64,000 bases of DNA from Paenibacillus hunanensis (GCF_014645615.1 NZ_BMMB01000004.1:248001-312000); one strand, 5' to 3'. Counted from the stretch's first letter, positions 27,652-37,545 are shown. Made by a program: numbers and translations. The notes: a model not told the origin generated them from the letters alone.

Positions 27652-28283
27652 GTTCACATAAAGTAAAGCAAGTGATTTAAAATACACAATATTCTAAATC
27701 GATTGATGAAAAAACTGTGGACTTGCCGATTAAGTCTACTTATGTATGATAAGAAGACCTATAATACTGAAGGCTGGCTCCTATTCTTCGCTGTATGATA
27801 CAGTTAAAGATTGGCGAGCTAGTCTTTTGTTTGTGATAAAGATGAAGATTCTAGCATGGTCTAAACTAACATTTAGATTCAAAATACAGTGCTAAAGTTG
27901 CATACCAAAAACTGAGAAATAAAACAAGTATGAATACCGCTGCTGAATATTATTCATAATGTGACTGTACGTAATATGAAACAAGCACAGAACGGAGGCA
28001 AGGAAATAAGGGAAAAGGACGATTTTGGAGGGGCGGGAATCTACCTTCACTCCTAATCCAGTAGATTCTCGCGGCTCCACCTGAGTCCGTTCCCTTATTC
28101 CTTGCCGGAGTGGTGTTAGCTTCAAATAAACAAGAACGTTACTCTACCCAGTCATTTACCATAGTGCCCTGTCTTGTGTCGACAACATATGATATAATGA
28201 ACCGAAGTGGTTTAAATCTAAAGTATTTGCTAGATTAAGTTTGTGAAAATAAAGACTTGCCTGGATAAGGCACGGAGGCTGAA
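27652..28283 (+). other. Gene-free region between mtrB and hepS
   Basis: Holds a terminator-like hairpin (GGCTGGCTC at 27772-27780 with GAGCTAGTC at 27816-27824, then TTTTG), a large near-perfect hairpin at 27997-28106, and a TATAAT at 28192-28197 that may be the hepS -10. No protein gene is convincing on either strand. Confidence 0.5.
27997..28106. repeat. 110-nt long imperfect hairpin
   Basis: An outer stem of about 17 bp with one bulge (GGCAAGGAA...AAGGGAA against TTCCCTTA...CCTTGCC), a GGAC/GTCC step, a GGAG/CTCC step and an inner 10-bp stem (GGGAATCTAC with GTAGATTCTC). These enclose a 16-nt loop. It could be a structured RNA, a leader element of hepS, or a small inverted-repeat (MITE-like) insertion. 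Confidence 0.7.
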
Positions 28284-29144
28284 ATGAAACCGTATCGCTT
28301 GCTGGAAACATCCAAAAAATACACCGAATACGATATGATTCAAAAGCATACAGAAGTTGCTCCGTTCCCGGATGTACGTGCTCGTCTGCTATTTCTATTT
28401 TTAAGCAAAGCAGGCGACAGCCGATTGCAGGAAAATCGGGAGGAATTGTTCCCGCTCGTTACGGGTCTTGTGCAGATGGCACTTGATACGCATGATCGCA
28501 TCGATACATCATCTGAATATCAGCGGGAAGAGCAAATGCGCTCACGTCAATTGAACGTACTTGCTGGTGACTACTTTAGTAGCCGATTTTACGAGTTGCT
28601 GGCGCGTGCTGGAGAGATTGACATGGTCGCACGTCTCAGTGAAGCAATCTGTGAAAATAATCGTCTGAAAATGGATTTGTATGAGCAGGCTAACGATTCT
28701 AGCTTGACGGCAGAGCATTATATGGAAGCAAGTATACAGCTGAAGATGCAGCTGTTTCTTTCGTTTACATCCTATATTGATAATTCCGCTCGTCAGCTAT
28801 GGGAGCAGATGCTGTATCTGTTCAGCCGTTGTGAATGGCTGGCAGCAGAGCTAAAGGCTGGTTCAAACGTACAGCCTTTCGGTGAATACGGTCTGTACTA
28901 TGTACTCCAGCAATCCACTCCAGCGGATCAAAGCCGTTTGAAAATGGAAGCCAATGCGGACGACAGCGCACGCTATCGTCAGGAATGGGAAGCACGCTAT
29001 GGCATCAATGCCCATCTGGAGCAATTGCTTCAGCATTCGCTTGCTGCCATTGGCGAACGCTTGCAGCAGGAGGATAATACCGAGCTTGCTGCGGCAGTAT
29101 CGGAGTTGACTGGCAGCTATGCTGCGCTTGTACATCAGGTGTAA
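28284..29144 (+). CDS. hepS: Heptaprenyl diphosphate synthase component 1
   Basis: A 286-residue mostly helical protein, the regulatory small subunit that with HepT makes the heptaprenyl side chain of menaquinone. It has no DDxxD motif, as expected of component 1. Identification rests on the N-terminal region (YTEYDMIQKH, FPDVRARLLFLFL) and on its conserved place at the head of hepS-menG-...-hepT. RBS ACGGAGG. It is a little longer than the B. subtilis protein (251). Confidence 0.88.
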   Translation: MKPYRLLETSKKYTEYDMIQKHTEVAPFPDVRARLLFLFLSKAGDSRLQENREELFPLVTGLVQMALDTHDRIDTSSEYQREEQMRSRQLNVLAGDYFSSRFYELLARAGEIDMVARLSEAICENNRLKMDLYEQANDSSLTAEHYMEASIQLKMQLFLSFTSYIDNSARQLWEQMLYLFSRCEWLAAELKAGSNVQPFGEYGLYYVLQQSTPADQSRLKMEANADDSARYRQEWEARYGINAHLEQLLQHSLAAIGERLQQEDNTELAAAVSELTGSYAALVHQV

Positions 29145-29170
29145 GATCATCAGAAGAGGTGAAGTTGCTT

Positions 29171-29917
29171 ATGAGCAAACCGGAAATCGTAAAACCGGAA
29201 AGTACAAAACCGAAGGAACAATTCGTGCAATCCGTCTTTGAATCGATTGCACCCAAATACGATATGATGAACGATCTGCTCAGCTTTCGTATGCACAAAA
29301 CATGGCGTAAATTCACGATGCAAAAGATGAACGTACAGCAGGGCGATTCCGCGCTGGACGTATGCTGCGGCACCTGTGACTGGACGATCAGCATTGCCGA
29401 AGCGAGCAAAACAGGATCGGTGTACGGTCTTGATTTTAGCCCGAATATGCTAAGTGTTGGTCAGACGAAAATTGATCGTGACGGCTGGCAGGATAATATT
29501 ACACTCAAGCAGGGCAATGCGATGGATCTGCCTTTTGAGGATAATACGTTCGATTATGCGACGATTGGCTTCGGACTGCGCAATGTGCCTGATCTGGAAA
29601 AAACGCTACGCGAAATGCAGCGCGTGGTAAAGCCGGGTGGTATGGTCGTGTGTTTGGAGCTATCCAAGCCGACATGGCAGCCGTTTAAAGGCATTTATTA
29701 TTTCTATTTCCAAAACCTGCTCCCACTTATGGGCAGAGTTGTAGCGAAAAGCTACGAACAGTATAAATGGCTGCCAGATTCGTTGATCGCTTTCCCGGGT
29801 CGGGAAGAGCTTGCCGGTATTTTCCGGAACATCGGTCTACAGCAGGTGCAGGCGTATCCGCTAACAGGTGGAATTGCCGCACTTCATATTGGAATCAAGG
29901 AGAAGCAGCATGTTTAA
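29171..29917 (+). CDS. menG: Demethylmenaquinone methyltransferase
   Basis: A 248-residue SAM-dependent methyltransferase of the UbiE/MenG family that makes the last methylation of menaquinone. SAM-binding motif DVCCGTCDWTISIAEA, GLDFSPNML, and the UbiE signatures YDMMNDLLSFRMHKTWRK and IGFGLRNVPD. ATG 29171 is favoured over GTG 29159 because AGAGGT is too close to the latter. It overlaps the next gene by 8 nt. Confidence 0.95.
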   Translation: MSKPEIVKPESTKPKEQFVQSVFESIAPKYDMMNDLLSFRMHKTWRKFTMQKMNVQQGDSALDVCCGTCDWTISIAEASKTGSVYGLDFSPNMLSVGQTKIDRDGWQDNITLKQGNAMDLPFEDNTFDYATIGFGLRNVPDLEKTLREMQRVVKPGGMVVCLELSKPTWQPFKGIYYFYFQNLLPLMGRVVAKSYEQYKWLPDSLIAFPGREELAGIFRNIGLQQVQAYPLTGGIAALHIGIKEKQHV

Positions 29918-30785
29918 GAAAATCAAAATTTTCCTCGAAATGATCAAGGTTGAGCATACGCTCTTTGCTTTACCTTTTGCTTTTATGGGAGCGATGCTTG
30001 GCTCTTATGTTATATTTGGACATTTGCCAACGTGGCAACAGATCGTATGGATTCTGGTTGCTATGGTCGGTGCGCGTAGTGCGGCGATGGGACTAAATCG
30101 CCTGATTGACCGGACATTTGATGGCAAAAATCCACGTACGATGATGCGCGCTATTCCGGCGGGTCTGCTTCGTTCTGGCGAAGTGGTCATCTTTATTATT
30201 ATCTCGCTGATCGTCTTTTTCTGGGCGGTGCTGGAACTGTCTCCACTGGCGCTGCGATTGTTGCCAGTTGCGGTATTTATGCTTATTTTCTATTCGTTCA
30301 CGAAGCGCTTCACCTGGCTGTGCCACGTGGTGCTTGGTATGACGATTGCCCTTGCTCCACTTGGTGGCTGGGTAGCAGTGACTGGCACGGTAACCTGGAC
30401 GGCTATCGTGTTCTTTGTGGCGATTACGTTCTGGACCGCAGGCTTTGACGTGATCTATGCCTGTGACGATGCGGAGTTTGACCGTAAGGAAGGACTGCAT
30501 TCGATTCCGAGTCGCTTCGGTGTGCCACGTGCGCTGAAAATTGCGCAGGGCTTTCATGTGATTACAGCGATCGGATTGATCAGCTTGTTCTTTATCGCAG
30601 ACCTTGGCTGGTGGTATGCCGCTGGTGTGGTCATTGCGATTGCAATTTTGTTCTACGAGCATTACATTGTGACACCAAAGGATTTGAGCCGTTTGCAAAC
30701 TGCCTTTTTCACCATGAACGGGGCACTTAGTATTATTATGTTTGCGTTCACGCTGGTTGATCTGGCGGTGAAGCAATGGTGGTAA
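29910..30785 (+). CDS. mqnP: UbiA-family prenyltransferase, probable MqnP of the futalosine pathway
   Basis: A 291-residue polytopic prenyltransferase. The two Asp-rich sites are NRLIDRTFDGKNPRT (NxxxDxxxD type) and YACDDAEFDRKEGLHSIP. Its neighbours ubiX and mqnA point to the futalosine route, where MqnP prenylates 1,4-dihydroxy-6-naphthoate, rather than to MenA. ATG 29910 follows GGAGAAGC. It overlaps both neighbours. Confidence 0.85.
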   Translation: MFKKIKIFLEMIKVEHTLFALPFAFMGAMLGSYVIFGHLPTWQQIVWILVAMVGARSAAMGLNRLIDRTFDGKNPRTMMRAIPAGLLRSGEVVIFIIISLIVFFWAVLELSPLALRLLPVAVFMLIFYSFTKRFTWLCHVVLGMTIALAPLGGWVAVTGTVTWTAIVFFVAITFWTAGFDVIYACDDAEFDRKEGLHSIPSRFGVPRALKIAQGFHVITAIGLISLFFIADLGWWYAAGVVIAIAILFYEHYIVTPKDLSRLQTAFFTMNGALSIIMFAFTLVDLAVKQWW

Positions 30786-31459
30786 ACAATCAAGCTACAG
30801 ATCCGCTGAACACTCCGGCAACAGCCGAGGTGTTCGGCTTCCATCCTAATCATGCGTCCAAGCGTTATGTGATCGGTATTACAGGCGCGAGTGGCTCAAT
30901 ATATGGGATACGACTGGCTGAGGTGCTGCTGTCTTACGGTTATACGGTGCATCTGGTCATTTCTAATGCAGGCTGGCGTGTGCTTAAGGAGGAGCTGGAC
31001 TGGTCAGCATCGGGGCGTGAAGAGATGCTGCATGCGCAGTTCGGCTCGTTACCGGGTAAATATATTTATCATTCGTTCTCCGATATTGGTGCCTCGATTG
31101 CAAGCGGCTCGTTTCGCGTAGAGGCGATGATTATTATTCCATGCTCCATGGGGACGCTTGCTAATATTGCTGGCGGTATCTCAGCGAATCTGATGACACG
31201 GGCAGCAGATGTTATGCTCAAGGAGCAGCGTAAGCTGATCATCGTACCACGGGAGACACCACTGCATGCGATCCATCTGGAAAACATGCTCAAGCTAGCT
31301 CGAATGGGAGTTAGCATCATTCCGGCGATGCCGGCTTTTTATTATCGTCCGCAAACGCTACAGGATGCGATTGATTTTATGGTAGGTAAGGTGCTGGATA
31401 TTCTGGGAATTGAGCACGATTTATTTGAACGCTGGGGGAGTAACGATGACAACATTTGA
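30776..31459 (+). CDS. ubiX: Flavin prenyltransferase UbiX
   Basis: A 227-residue enzyme making prenylated FMN, the cofactor of UbiD-type decarboxylases. The FMN-binding ITGASGSIYGIRLAEVL, IPCSMGTLANIAGG, and PRETPLHAIHLENMLKLA regions are present. About 25 extra N-terminal residues precede the domain. In futalosine-type menaquinone synthesis a UbiD-like enzyme with this cofactor completes naphthoquinone formation, which explains its place here. Confidence 0.92.
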   Translation: MVVNNQATDPLNTPATAEVFGFHPNHASKRYVIGITGASGSIYGIRLAEVLLSYGYTVHLVISNAGWRVLKEELDWSASGREEMLHAQFGSLPGKYIYHSFSDIGASIASGSFRVEAMIIIPCSMGTLANIAGGISANLMTRAADVMLKEQRKLIIVPRETPLHAIHLENMLKLARMGVSIIPAMPAFYYRPQTLQDAIDFMVGKVLDILGIEHDLFERWGSNDDNI

Positions 31460-32309
31460 ATTACCGATTCAAATTGGTAAAATTGAATATACGAACGACT
31501 GGCCCATCTATCAGCATTTTGATCCACAGGAGCTGTCCCAGCCGGCTGTGATCCATAGTGATTTGCCGGCTAATTTGAATCGTGCGCTACTGGAGGATCG
31601 GCTGTATATTACGCCCGTATCCTCTTTTGCTTATGCGACACGTTCGGATGACTTCTGGCTATTGCCAGGCCTGTCGGTAAGTGCGAAAAATGCGGTCGGA
31701 TCAATTCTTCTGTTTTCCAGAAAGCCCATCGCTGAGCTGGGAGATGGAACGATTGCGCTGACAAATACCTCAGCGACCTCGGTCAATCTGTTGAAAATTA
31801 TTTTACAGAAGCGATATGGCTTCAAGCCGGAATATGTATCGATGAATCCGAATTTGGATGAAATGATGGAGCGTTGTGATGCAGCACTGCTGATCGGTGA
31901 TCATGCGATTGAGGCAGCGCGCAGAGATAGTGGCTATATCGTAACTGATCTTGGTCAAGCGTGGAAGGAATGGACAGGCTATGGCATGACATTTGCCGTG
32001 TTTGCCGTGAACCGCAAATTTGCTGAAGTGCATGCCGAGCTGGTGAGTGAAGTGGCTGAGCAGCTACGTGCGAGCAAGGTGCGCAGTCTGAACGATCTGA
32101 CGCCGGTCATTGCGGATGCCCAGCACAAAATGGGTGGCGATTCCGCGTACTGGGAGCATTATTTCCGTCAATTATGGTATGATTTTGGAGAGCAGGAGCA
32201 GCAGGGGCTAGGGCTGTACTTTCAGTATGCTCATGAGCTTGGCCTGCTGGATTATGAAGTGCACATGCAATTATGGACTGACAATACGATGACACGGGTG
32301 AACGAATGA
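31446..32309 (+). CDS. mqnA: Chorismate dehydratase MqnA
   Basis: 287 residues of the MqnA/MqnD fold (periplasmic-binding-protein-like, cytoplasmic). It converts chorismate to 3-enolpyruvylbenzoate, the entry to the futalosine menaquinone pathway. Family segments are GKIEYTNDWPIY, LPANLNRALL, ITPVSSFAYA, SVSAKNAVGSILLFSRKP and ALTNTSATSVNLLK. ATG 31446 follows GGGGGAG and overlaps ubiX by 14 nt. Its substrate is the product of aroC, 4 kb downstream. Confidence 0.92.
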   Translation: MTTFELPIQIGKIEYTNDWPIYQHFDPQELSQPAVIHSDLPANLNRALLEDRLYITPVSSFAYATRSDDFWLLPGLSVSAKNAVGSILLFSRKPIAELGDGTIALTNTSATSVNLLKIILQKRYGFKPEYVSMNPNLDEMMERCDAALLIGDHAIEAARRDSGYIVTDLGQAWKEWTGYGMTFAVFAVNRKFAEVHAELVSEVAEQLRASKVRSLNDLTPVIADAQHKMGGDSAYWEHYFRQLWYDFGEQEQQGLGLYFQYAHELGLLDYEVHMQLWTDNTMTRVNE

Positions 32310-33280
32310 AACTACTGGATATTTTCGGGACACTAAGAAAAGACATGAACGTAATTGAACGTGAGCTCAGCCGTAGCATCGATACCGACCATGCACTGCT
32401 GAACGAAGCGTCCTTGCATTTGCTCAAAGCGGGAGGGAAAAGGCTTCGTCCCGCTTTTGTGTTGCTTGGTGGCAAGTATGGTAATTATGATCTGGAGCGT
32501 CTCAGTCATGTCGCTGTACCGCTGGAGCTGATTCATATGGCTTCACTGGTGCATGATGATGTGATCGATAATGCTGATACGAGACGTGGACAGCTCACTG
32601 TGAAGTCCAAATGGGATAATCGTATCGCGATGTATACGGGCGATTATATTTATGCCAAGGCGCTTGTGATCGTAGCACGCCTGCAAAATCCAGAGATCCA
32701 TCGTGTACTTGCGAAGGCGATGGTACAGATGTCGATCGGTGAAATGGAACAAATCCGCGACTTTTTCAATACCGAACAGACGGTTCGTCGCTATCTGCTG
32801 CGTATTCGCCGCAAAACGGCATTGTTGATTGCGATTAGCTGTCAGCTGGGTGGTCTCGCTGCCGATGCGCCAGCGGCGTATACACGCCAGCTCTATCGTT
32901 ATGGCTACAATGTCGGCATGGCGTTTCAGATTCGTGACGATGTGCTTGATCTGTGTGGTACAGAGAAGCAGATCGGTAAGCCACCAGGCAGTGATCTGCG
33001 CCAGGGGAATATTACGCTGCCTGTGCTATACGCGTTACAGGAGCAGGACATGCAGCGTACGCTGTTGCCAGAAATCCAGCGTATCCACGAATCCGATGGT
33101 GCTACAGATGTCACGCGTGCAGTCGAGATGGTGAAGCAGAGCCGAGGCATTGAGCGTGCCGAGCAGTTAGCCGACCGTTATATTCAAAAGGCAATGGATG
33201 CCTTACAGAAATTGCCAGAAGGTAAGACACGTAAGCATCTACAGGAAATCGCTCATTTTGTAGCGAAGCGTTCTCACTAA
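32306..33280 (+). CDS. hepT: Heptaprenyl diphosphate synthase component 2
   Basis: A 324-residue trans-polyprenyl synthase, catalytic partner of HepS. First Asp-rich motif LVHDDVIDNADTRRG, second QIRDDVLDLCG, plus GGKRLRPAFVLL. ATGA overlap with mqnA. It closes the hepS-menG-mqnP-ubiX-mqnA-hepT operon with a terminator at 33368. Confidence 0.95.
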   Translation: MKLLDIFGTLRKDMNVIERELSRSIDTDHALLNEASLHLLKAGGKRLRPAFVLLGGKYGNYDLERLSHVAVPLELIHMASLVHDDVIDNADTRRGQLTVKSKWDNRIAMYTGDYIYAKALVIVARLQNPEIHRVLAKAMVQMSIGEMEQIRDFFNTEQTVRRYLLRIRRKTALLIAISCQLGGLAADAPAAYTRQLYRYGYNVGMAFQIRDDVLDLCGTEKQIGKPPGSDLRQGNITLPVLYALQEQDMQRTLLPEIQRIHESDGATDVTRAVEMVKQSRGIERAEQLADRYIQKAMDALQKLPEGKTRKHLQEIAHFVAKRSH

Positions 33281-33695
33281 GCTACATAGCGCTACATTAG
33301 CGATTGTAGGACGTATCTACGAATAGCAGTGAAGGTGAAAATGCTAGAATCATGCCTTCATAAAAAGAAGCCCGGTGCGGGAAAAGCACCGGGTTTATTT
33401 AATTTACTTGAACATTTATAAAATAGGACTAAACGACCAGCCATCCAATGTCGATATATACATTACAGTACATGCGTATCCTTTGAAAAATCGGATATAA
33501 CAGCCGATTTACGAGCGAAAGAACGCATAACCAGTAATTTACTCCACACAGCCGCGATATTATATCAAAAATCTCCTTATGTTGATATAATCACATTTCT
33601 TTCTGTACCTCGAGGTTTCTGTTAGAATACACAAGTGGGCATACATATATTGCTCCGATAGCAGATTACTTTGTAGATAACAGGAGAGTGAGTCA
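33281..33695 (+). other. Intergenic region hepT-ndk
   Basis: Contains the hepT terminator (33368-33397), an inverted repeat TTATATCAA/TTGATATAA near 33562-33589 and a TAGAAT near 33622 that may be the ndk -10. No gene seen. Confidence 0.4.
33368..33397 (+). terminator. Terminator of the menaquinone operon
   Basis: AAGCCCGGTGC pairs with GCACCGGGTTT around a 7-nt loop, followed by a T-rich tract. Confidence 0.85.
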
Positions 33696-34139
33696 ATGGA
33701 ACGGACATTTTTGATGATTAAGCCTGACGGAGTACAGCGGGGGCTAATCGGACGCATTATCAGTCGCTTGGAAGACAAAGGATTCAAATTGATCGGAGGC
33801 AAGTTCCTCATCCCAACAAAGGAACAGGCCGAGCGCCATTACGCTGAGCATGTCGGCAAAGCATTTTATGGTGAGCTCATTGACTTTATTACATCGGGTC
33901 CTGTATTCGCAATGGTATGGGAAGGCGATGATGTGATTACACTGTCCCGTATGGTGATGGGGAAAACACAGGTCAAGGAAGCGCTACCTGGCACGATTCG
34001 TGGTGACTTTGCCGCTCATACACCGTTCAACCTGATTCACGGCTCCGATTCGCCGGAAAGTGCAGAACGGGAGATCGCGAATTTCTTTGCTCCAGACGAG
34101 TTAAGCGTTTACGAAAAGAACATTTCTGCCTGGCTGTAA
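33696..34139 (+). CDS. ndk: Nucleoside diphosphate kinase
   Basis: 147 residues. [19 protein letters not shown], the phospho-histidine motif [16 protein letters not shown] and TIRGDFA are diagnostic. Transfers phosphate among NTPs. RBS AGGAGAGTG. Placed between hepT and cheR as in B. subtilis. Confidence 0.97.
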   Translation: MERTFLMIKPDGVQRGLIGRIISRLEDKGFKLIGGKFLIPTKEQAERHYAEHVGKAFYGELIDFITSGPVFAMVWEGDDVITLSRMVMGKTQVKEALPGTIRGDFAAHTPFNLIHGSDSPESAEREIANFFAPDELSVYEKNISAWL

Positions 34140-34191
34140 CAACTGCCCCCGCATGGACTGAACTCATAATGATGATCAAGGAAGTGATGCC

Positions 34192-34992
34192 ATGCTTACG
34201 AATGATGCCATTCAACCAGACTCGGACTATACAGGCTTCATCAAAAAAGTGAAGGATAGTACGGGCATTGACTTAGCACAGTATAAGGAAGCACAAATGA
34301 AACGTCGTCTGACTACACTGCGTACGAAAAACGGCTATTCGACCTTTGCTTCATTTTTCGATGCAATGCAAAAGGATAAAGCCCTGTTTTATGAGTTTCT
34401 CGATCGTATGACGATCAACGTCTCCGAATTTTGGCGCAACCCGAATCGCTGGGAAGTGCTGCGGGATACGATCCTGCCTGCTTTGAATCGTCAGAGCAAG
34501 AATCTGAAGATCTGGAGTGCAGCTTGCTCAACAGGCGAGGAGCCTTATACAATTGCAACTATTCTAGCCGACAAAAATCTGTTGTCATCAACGACTCTGC
34601 ATGCGACGGATATTGATGATGGGGCATTAGAAAAAGCGAAAAAAGGTGCTTATCTGGAGCGTTCGCTCAAGGACGTACCACCCGATGTCGTCAAGCGTCA
34701 TTTTACTGCAGACGGAATGATGTACAGCGTTAACGATACGCTGAAAAAAGCGGTACAATTCCGTAAAGGCAATCTGCTGACCGACAAGTTTGATACTGGC
34801 TATGATCTGATCGTGTGCCGTAATGTTATGATCTACTTTACTGAGGAAGCCAAGCACATGCTGTATCATAAGTTTGCAGCAAGTCTGCGCCCTGGCGGTG
34901 TATTATTTGTAGGCAGCACGGAGCAGATTTTCTCTCCGGCACAATATGGCTTTGATTCATCTGAGACGTTCTTTTATCACAAAAAGGGCTGA
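34192..34992 (+). CDS. cheR: Chemotaxis protein methyltransferase CheR
   Basis: 266 residues; methylates glutamates of chemoreceptors with SAM. N-terminal CheR helical domain (about 10-70, MKRRLTTLRTKNGY), FRNPNRWE-like TINVSEFWRNPNRW, SAM site IWSAACSTGEEPYTIA, ATDIDDGAL, and CRNVMIYFTEEAK. Context matches B. subtilis. Together with the PilZ brake protein it suggests a motile organism. Confidence 0.95.
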   Translation: MLTNDAIQPDSDYTGFIKKVKDSTGIDLAQYKEAQMKRRLTTLRTKNGYSTFASFFDAMQKDKALFYEFLDRMTINVSEFWRNPNRWEVLRDTILPALNRQSKNLKIWSAACSTGEEPYTIATILADKNLLSSTTLHATDIDDGALEKAKKGAYLERSLKDVPPDVVKRHFTADGMMYSVNDTLKKAVQFRKGNLLTDKFDTGYDLIVCRNVMIYFTEEAKHMLYHKFAASLRPGGVLFVGSTEQIFSPAQYGFDSSETFFYHKKG

Positions 34993-35050
34993 GTCTCATG
35001 CGGGAGCAGCGTAGCAAAAGCAATAATAAAATGAAATCGATATAATCCTG

Positions 35051-35095
35051 GAGCATACCGGAGCGCGTATTTGTACGTGTGCTGGTATGCTCTTT
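35051..35095 (+). terminator. Terminator of cheR
   Basis: GAGCATACC and GGTATGCTC with an inner imperfect stem, followed by TTTG. Confidence 0.65.
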
Positions 35096-35178
35096 GTGCT
35101 GTTATGTATTGTTGCAGCAACGATAAAGCGCGACCGGAAAGGCGAATCTATATGGATAAATGTGAAGCTCGGCATTCC

Positions 35179-35208
35179 TTGTCAAATGGTTAAACCATGT
35201 ACTATAAT
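35179..35208 (+). promoter_or_regulatory. Promoter of the aro supraoperon with palindromic spacer
   Basis: TTGTCA (35179-35184), 18-nt spacer, TATAAT (35203-35208). The spacer holds the 13-nt palindrome ATGGTTAAACCAT (35186-35198), a possible operator. Confidence 0.7.
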
Positions 35209-35271
35209 AAGCGAAGGTAAATACGGATTTTAGCGATGCACAGTTTAACAGTTTAAAGGGGGAACGCAAAG

Positions 35272-36441
35272 ATGAGTATACGTTACTTAACAGCAGGGGA
35301 AACGCACGGTCCCCAGTTGACTGCGATTATTGAGGGATTACCGAGTGGATTGGAGCTTGATTTTGAAGCATTGAACTTCCAGCTTGCACGTCGTCAAAAA
35401 GGCTACGGACGTGGACGCCGGATGCAAATTGAGAAGGATACAGCTGATATCGTCGGCGGCGTACGTCATGGTTATACAACAGGAGCACCAGTAGCTATGG
35501 TCGTTGCTAACAACGATTGGAAGCACTGGACTAAAATTATGAATATTGAGCCGATGGAAGGCACGGACGAAGAAAAGCGTCGTGTACACCGTCCTCGTCC
35601 AGGTCACGCCGATCTGAATGGCGGCTTGAAATATAATCACAAGGATCTACGCAATGTACTGGAGCGCTCCAGTGCGCGCGAGACAGCGATTCGTGTAGGT
35701 GTAGGTGCTATTGCACGCCAGTTCCTGGCACAGTTCGGTATCAAGATCGGTGGTCAGGTGATTCGTATCGGTGAGATCGAAGCGCCAGCTAATGATCTGC
35801 CACTGGATGAGCTGATCGCTCGCACAGAGGAATCCTCGGTACGTGTCGTCGACAAGGAAACCGAGCAAAAGATGGAAGCGTACATCGATCAGATCAAAAA
35901 AGAAGGCGATTCGATCGGCGGTATCGTGGAATGTATCGTTGAAGGCGTACCGGTTGGTCTGGGAACCTTTGTTCAATATGATCGCAAGCTGGATGCCCGT
36001 ATTGCACAGGCGGTTATGTCGATTAATGCGTTCAAGGGCGTAGAGATCGGTATCGGCTTTGAAGCGGGTCATATTCGTGGCTCTCAGGTTCATGATGAGA
36101 TTCTGTACACACCAGAGCGCGGCTATCATCGTGCAACGAATCGTCTGGGTGGATTTGAAGGCGGCATGACCAATGGTATGCCAATCGTTGTACGCGGGGT
36201 AATGAAGCCGATTCCTACGTTATACAAACCGCTGCAAAGCGTTGATATTGATACGAAAGAGCCATTCACTGCACAGGTGGAGCGCTCGGATGCTTGCGCG
36301 GTTCCAGCGGCAAGCGTTGTGATGGAGAGTGTGGTTGCATGGGAAGTAGCCAAGGCTTTTCTTGAAAAATTCGGCGGTGACTCGATGGCAGAGATCCGCA
36401 AAAACTACGAGAATTACAAAGCACAGCTGGAGGCTTATTAA
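35272..36441 (+). CDS. aroC: Chorismate synthase
   Basis: 389 residues; the FMN-dependent last step of the shikimate pathway. Signature segments are [45 protein letters not shown] and RSSARETA, and the C-terminal [23 protein letters not shown]. First gene of the supraoperon; named aroF in B. subtilis. It overlaps aroB by one base. Confidence 0.97.
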   Translation: MSIRYLTAGETHGPQLTAIIEGLPSGLELDFEALNFQLARRQKGYGRGRRMQIEKDTADIVGGVRHGYTTGAPVAMVVANNDWKHWTKIMNIEPMEGTDEEKRRVHRPRPGHADLNGGLKYNHKDLRNVLERSSARETAIRVGVGAIARQFLAQFGIKIGGQVIRIGEIEAPANDLPLDELIARTEESSVRVVDKETEQKMEAYIDQIKKEGDSIGGIVECIVEGVPVGLGTFVQYDRKLDARIAQAVMSINAFKGVEIGIGFEAGHIRGSQVHDEILYTPERGYHRATNRLGGFEGGMTNGMPIVVRGVMKPIPTLYKPLQSVDIDTKEPFTAQVERSDACAVPAASVVMESVVAWEVAKAFLEKFGGDSMAEIRKNYENYKAQLEAY

Positions 36442-37544
36442 TGTCTGATGTGCGTGTAGTGGACGTTCAACTTGGCGATCGTTCCTACCCGATCTATATC
36501 GGTGAGCAGTTGCTTCAGCAGGCAGGAAGCTATCTGGAGCAGCACGGATTATCCAAGCAAAGCCCGCTATTAATCGTTACCGATGAGCAGGTTGCACCGC
36601 TGCATCTGGACAAGCTGGAGCAATCACTCCAGGCCGCTGGATTTCGTTTTGTCACTGCGGTTGTCGGTTCCGGTGAGACATCCAAGTCGATTGTAGTATT
36701 TGAGGAGGTGATGACCCGTGCCATCGAGGGCGGGCTTGACCGTAAATCTGCTGTTATTGCGCTGGGCGGAGGTGTAGTCGGTGATCTGGCGGGTTTTGTG
36801 GCAGGAACGTATATGCGCGGAATTCGTTTTATCCAGATGCCAACTACTGTACTTGCTCATGATAGTAGCGTAGGCGGCAAGGTAGCGATCAACCACCGAC
36901 TCGCCAAAAATATGATCGGTGTATTCCATCAGCCGGAGCTTGTATTGTACGATCTGTCTACACTCCAGAGTCTTCCAGCACGCGAGGTTAGCGCAGGCTT
37001 GGCCGAAATGGTCAAGCATGGACTGATCTGGGATGCTGAATTTGCTTACTGGTGTCTGGACAATGCAGAGCGACTGCAAGCACTCGACATGGAAGCGATG
37101 GGTTATGGTCTTGAAAAGGGCTGCTCCATCAAAGCGATTGTGGTGTCTCGTGACGAGCGTGAAAATGATCTGCGTGCCATCCTCAATCTGGGGCACACGA
37201 TCGGTCATGCGATCGAAGCCGTTGCAGGCTATGGCGAGATTATTCACGGTGAGGCGATCTCGATCGGTATGGTCGGATCAGCGATCATCGGTGAGGCGCT
37301 TGGTGCGAAGCCGGGCTTGACGGATACGACACGCCAGATGCTGAAGGCGCTAGGCTTGCCAACTGTGCTTCCAGCTCATCTGGATACCGACCGTATTATG
37401 GGGGCTATGATGCATGATAAGAAATTTCAGGAAGGCCGTATGACGTTTATTGTCCCATCAGAGATAGGTGTTGTAGCGATTGATCACAATGTCGATTATG
37501 ATCTGGTGCGCCAGACGGTTGAGCAGTTAAAGAAGGAGGCGTAA
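36441..37544 (+). CDS. aroB: 3-dehydroquinate synthase
   Basis: 367 residues; NAD- and Zn-dependent cyclisation of DAHP to 3-dehydroquinate. ALGGGVVGDLAGFVAGTYMRG, PTTVLAHDSSVGGKVAINH, and zinc ligands in NLGHTIGHAIE and HGEAISIGM. TAATG junction with aroC. Confidence 0.97.
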   Translation: MSDVRVVDVQLGDRSYPIYIGEQLLQQAGSYLEQHGLSKQSPLLIVTDEQVAPLHLDKLEQSLQAAGFRFVTAVVGSGETSKSIVVFEEVMTRAIEGGLDRKSAVIALGGGVVGDLAGFVAGTYMRGIRFIQMPTTVLAHDSSVGGKVAINHRLAKNMIGVFHQPELVLYDLSTLQSLPAREVSAGLAEMVKHGLIWDAEFAYWCLDNAERLQALDMEAMGYGLEKGCSIKAIVVSRDERENDLRAILNLGHTIGHAIEAVAGYGEIIHGEAISIGMVGSAIIGEALGAKPGLTDTTRQMLKALGLPTVLPAHLDTDRIMGAMMHDKKFQEGRMTFIVPSEIGVVAIDHNVDYDLVRQTVEQLKKEA

Positions 37545-37545
37545 C

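Noticed and set aside
27892..28125. A 77-codon minus-strand frame over the long hairpin
   Set aside because: No RBS, and the sequence is better explained as RNA or DNA secondary structure.
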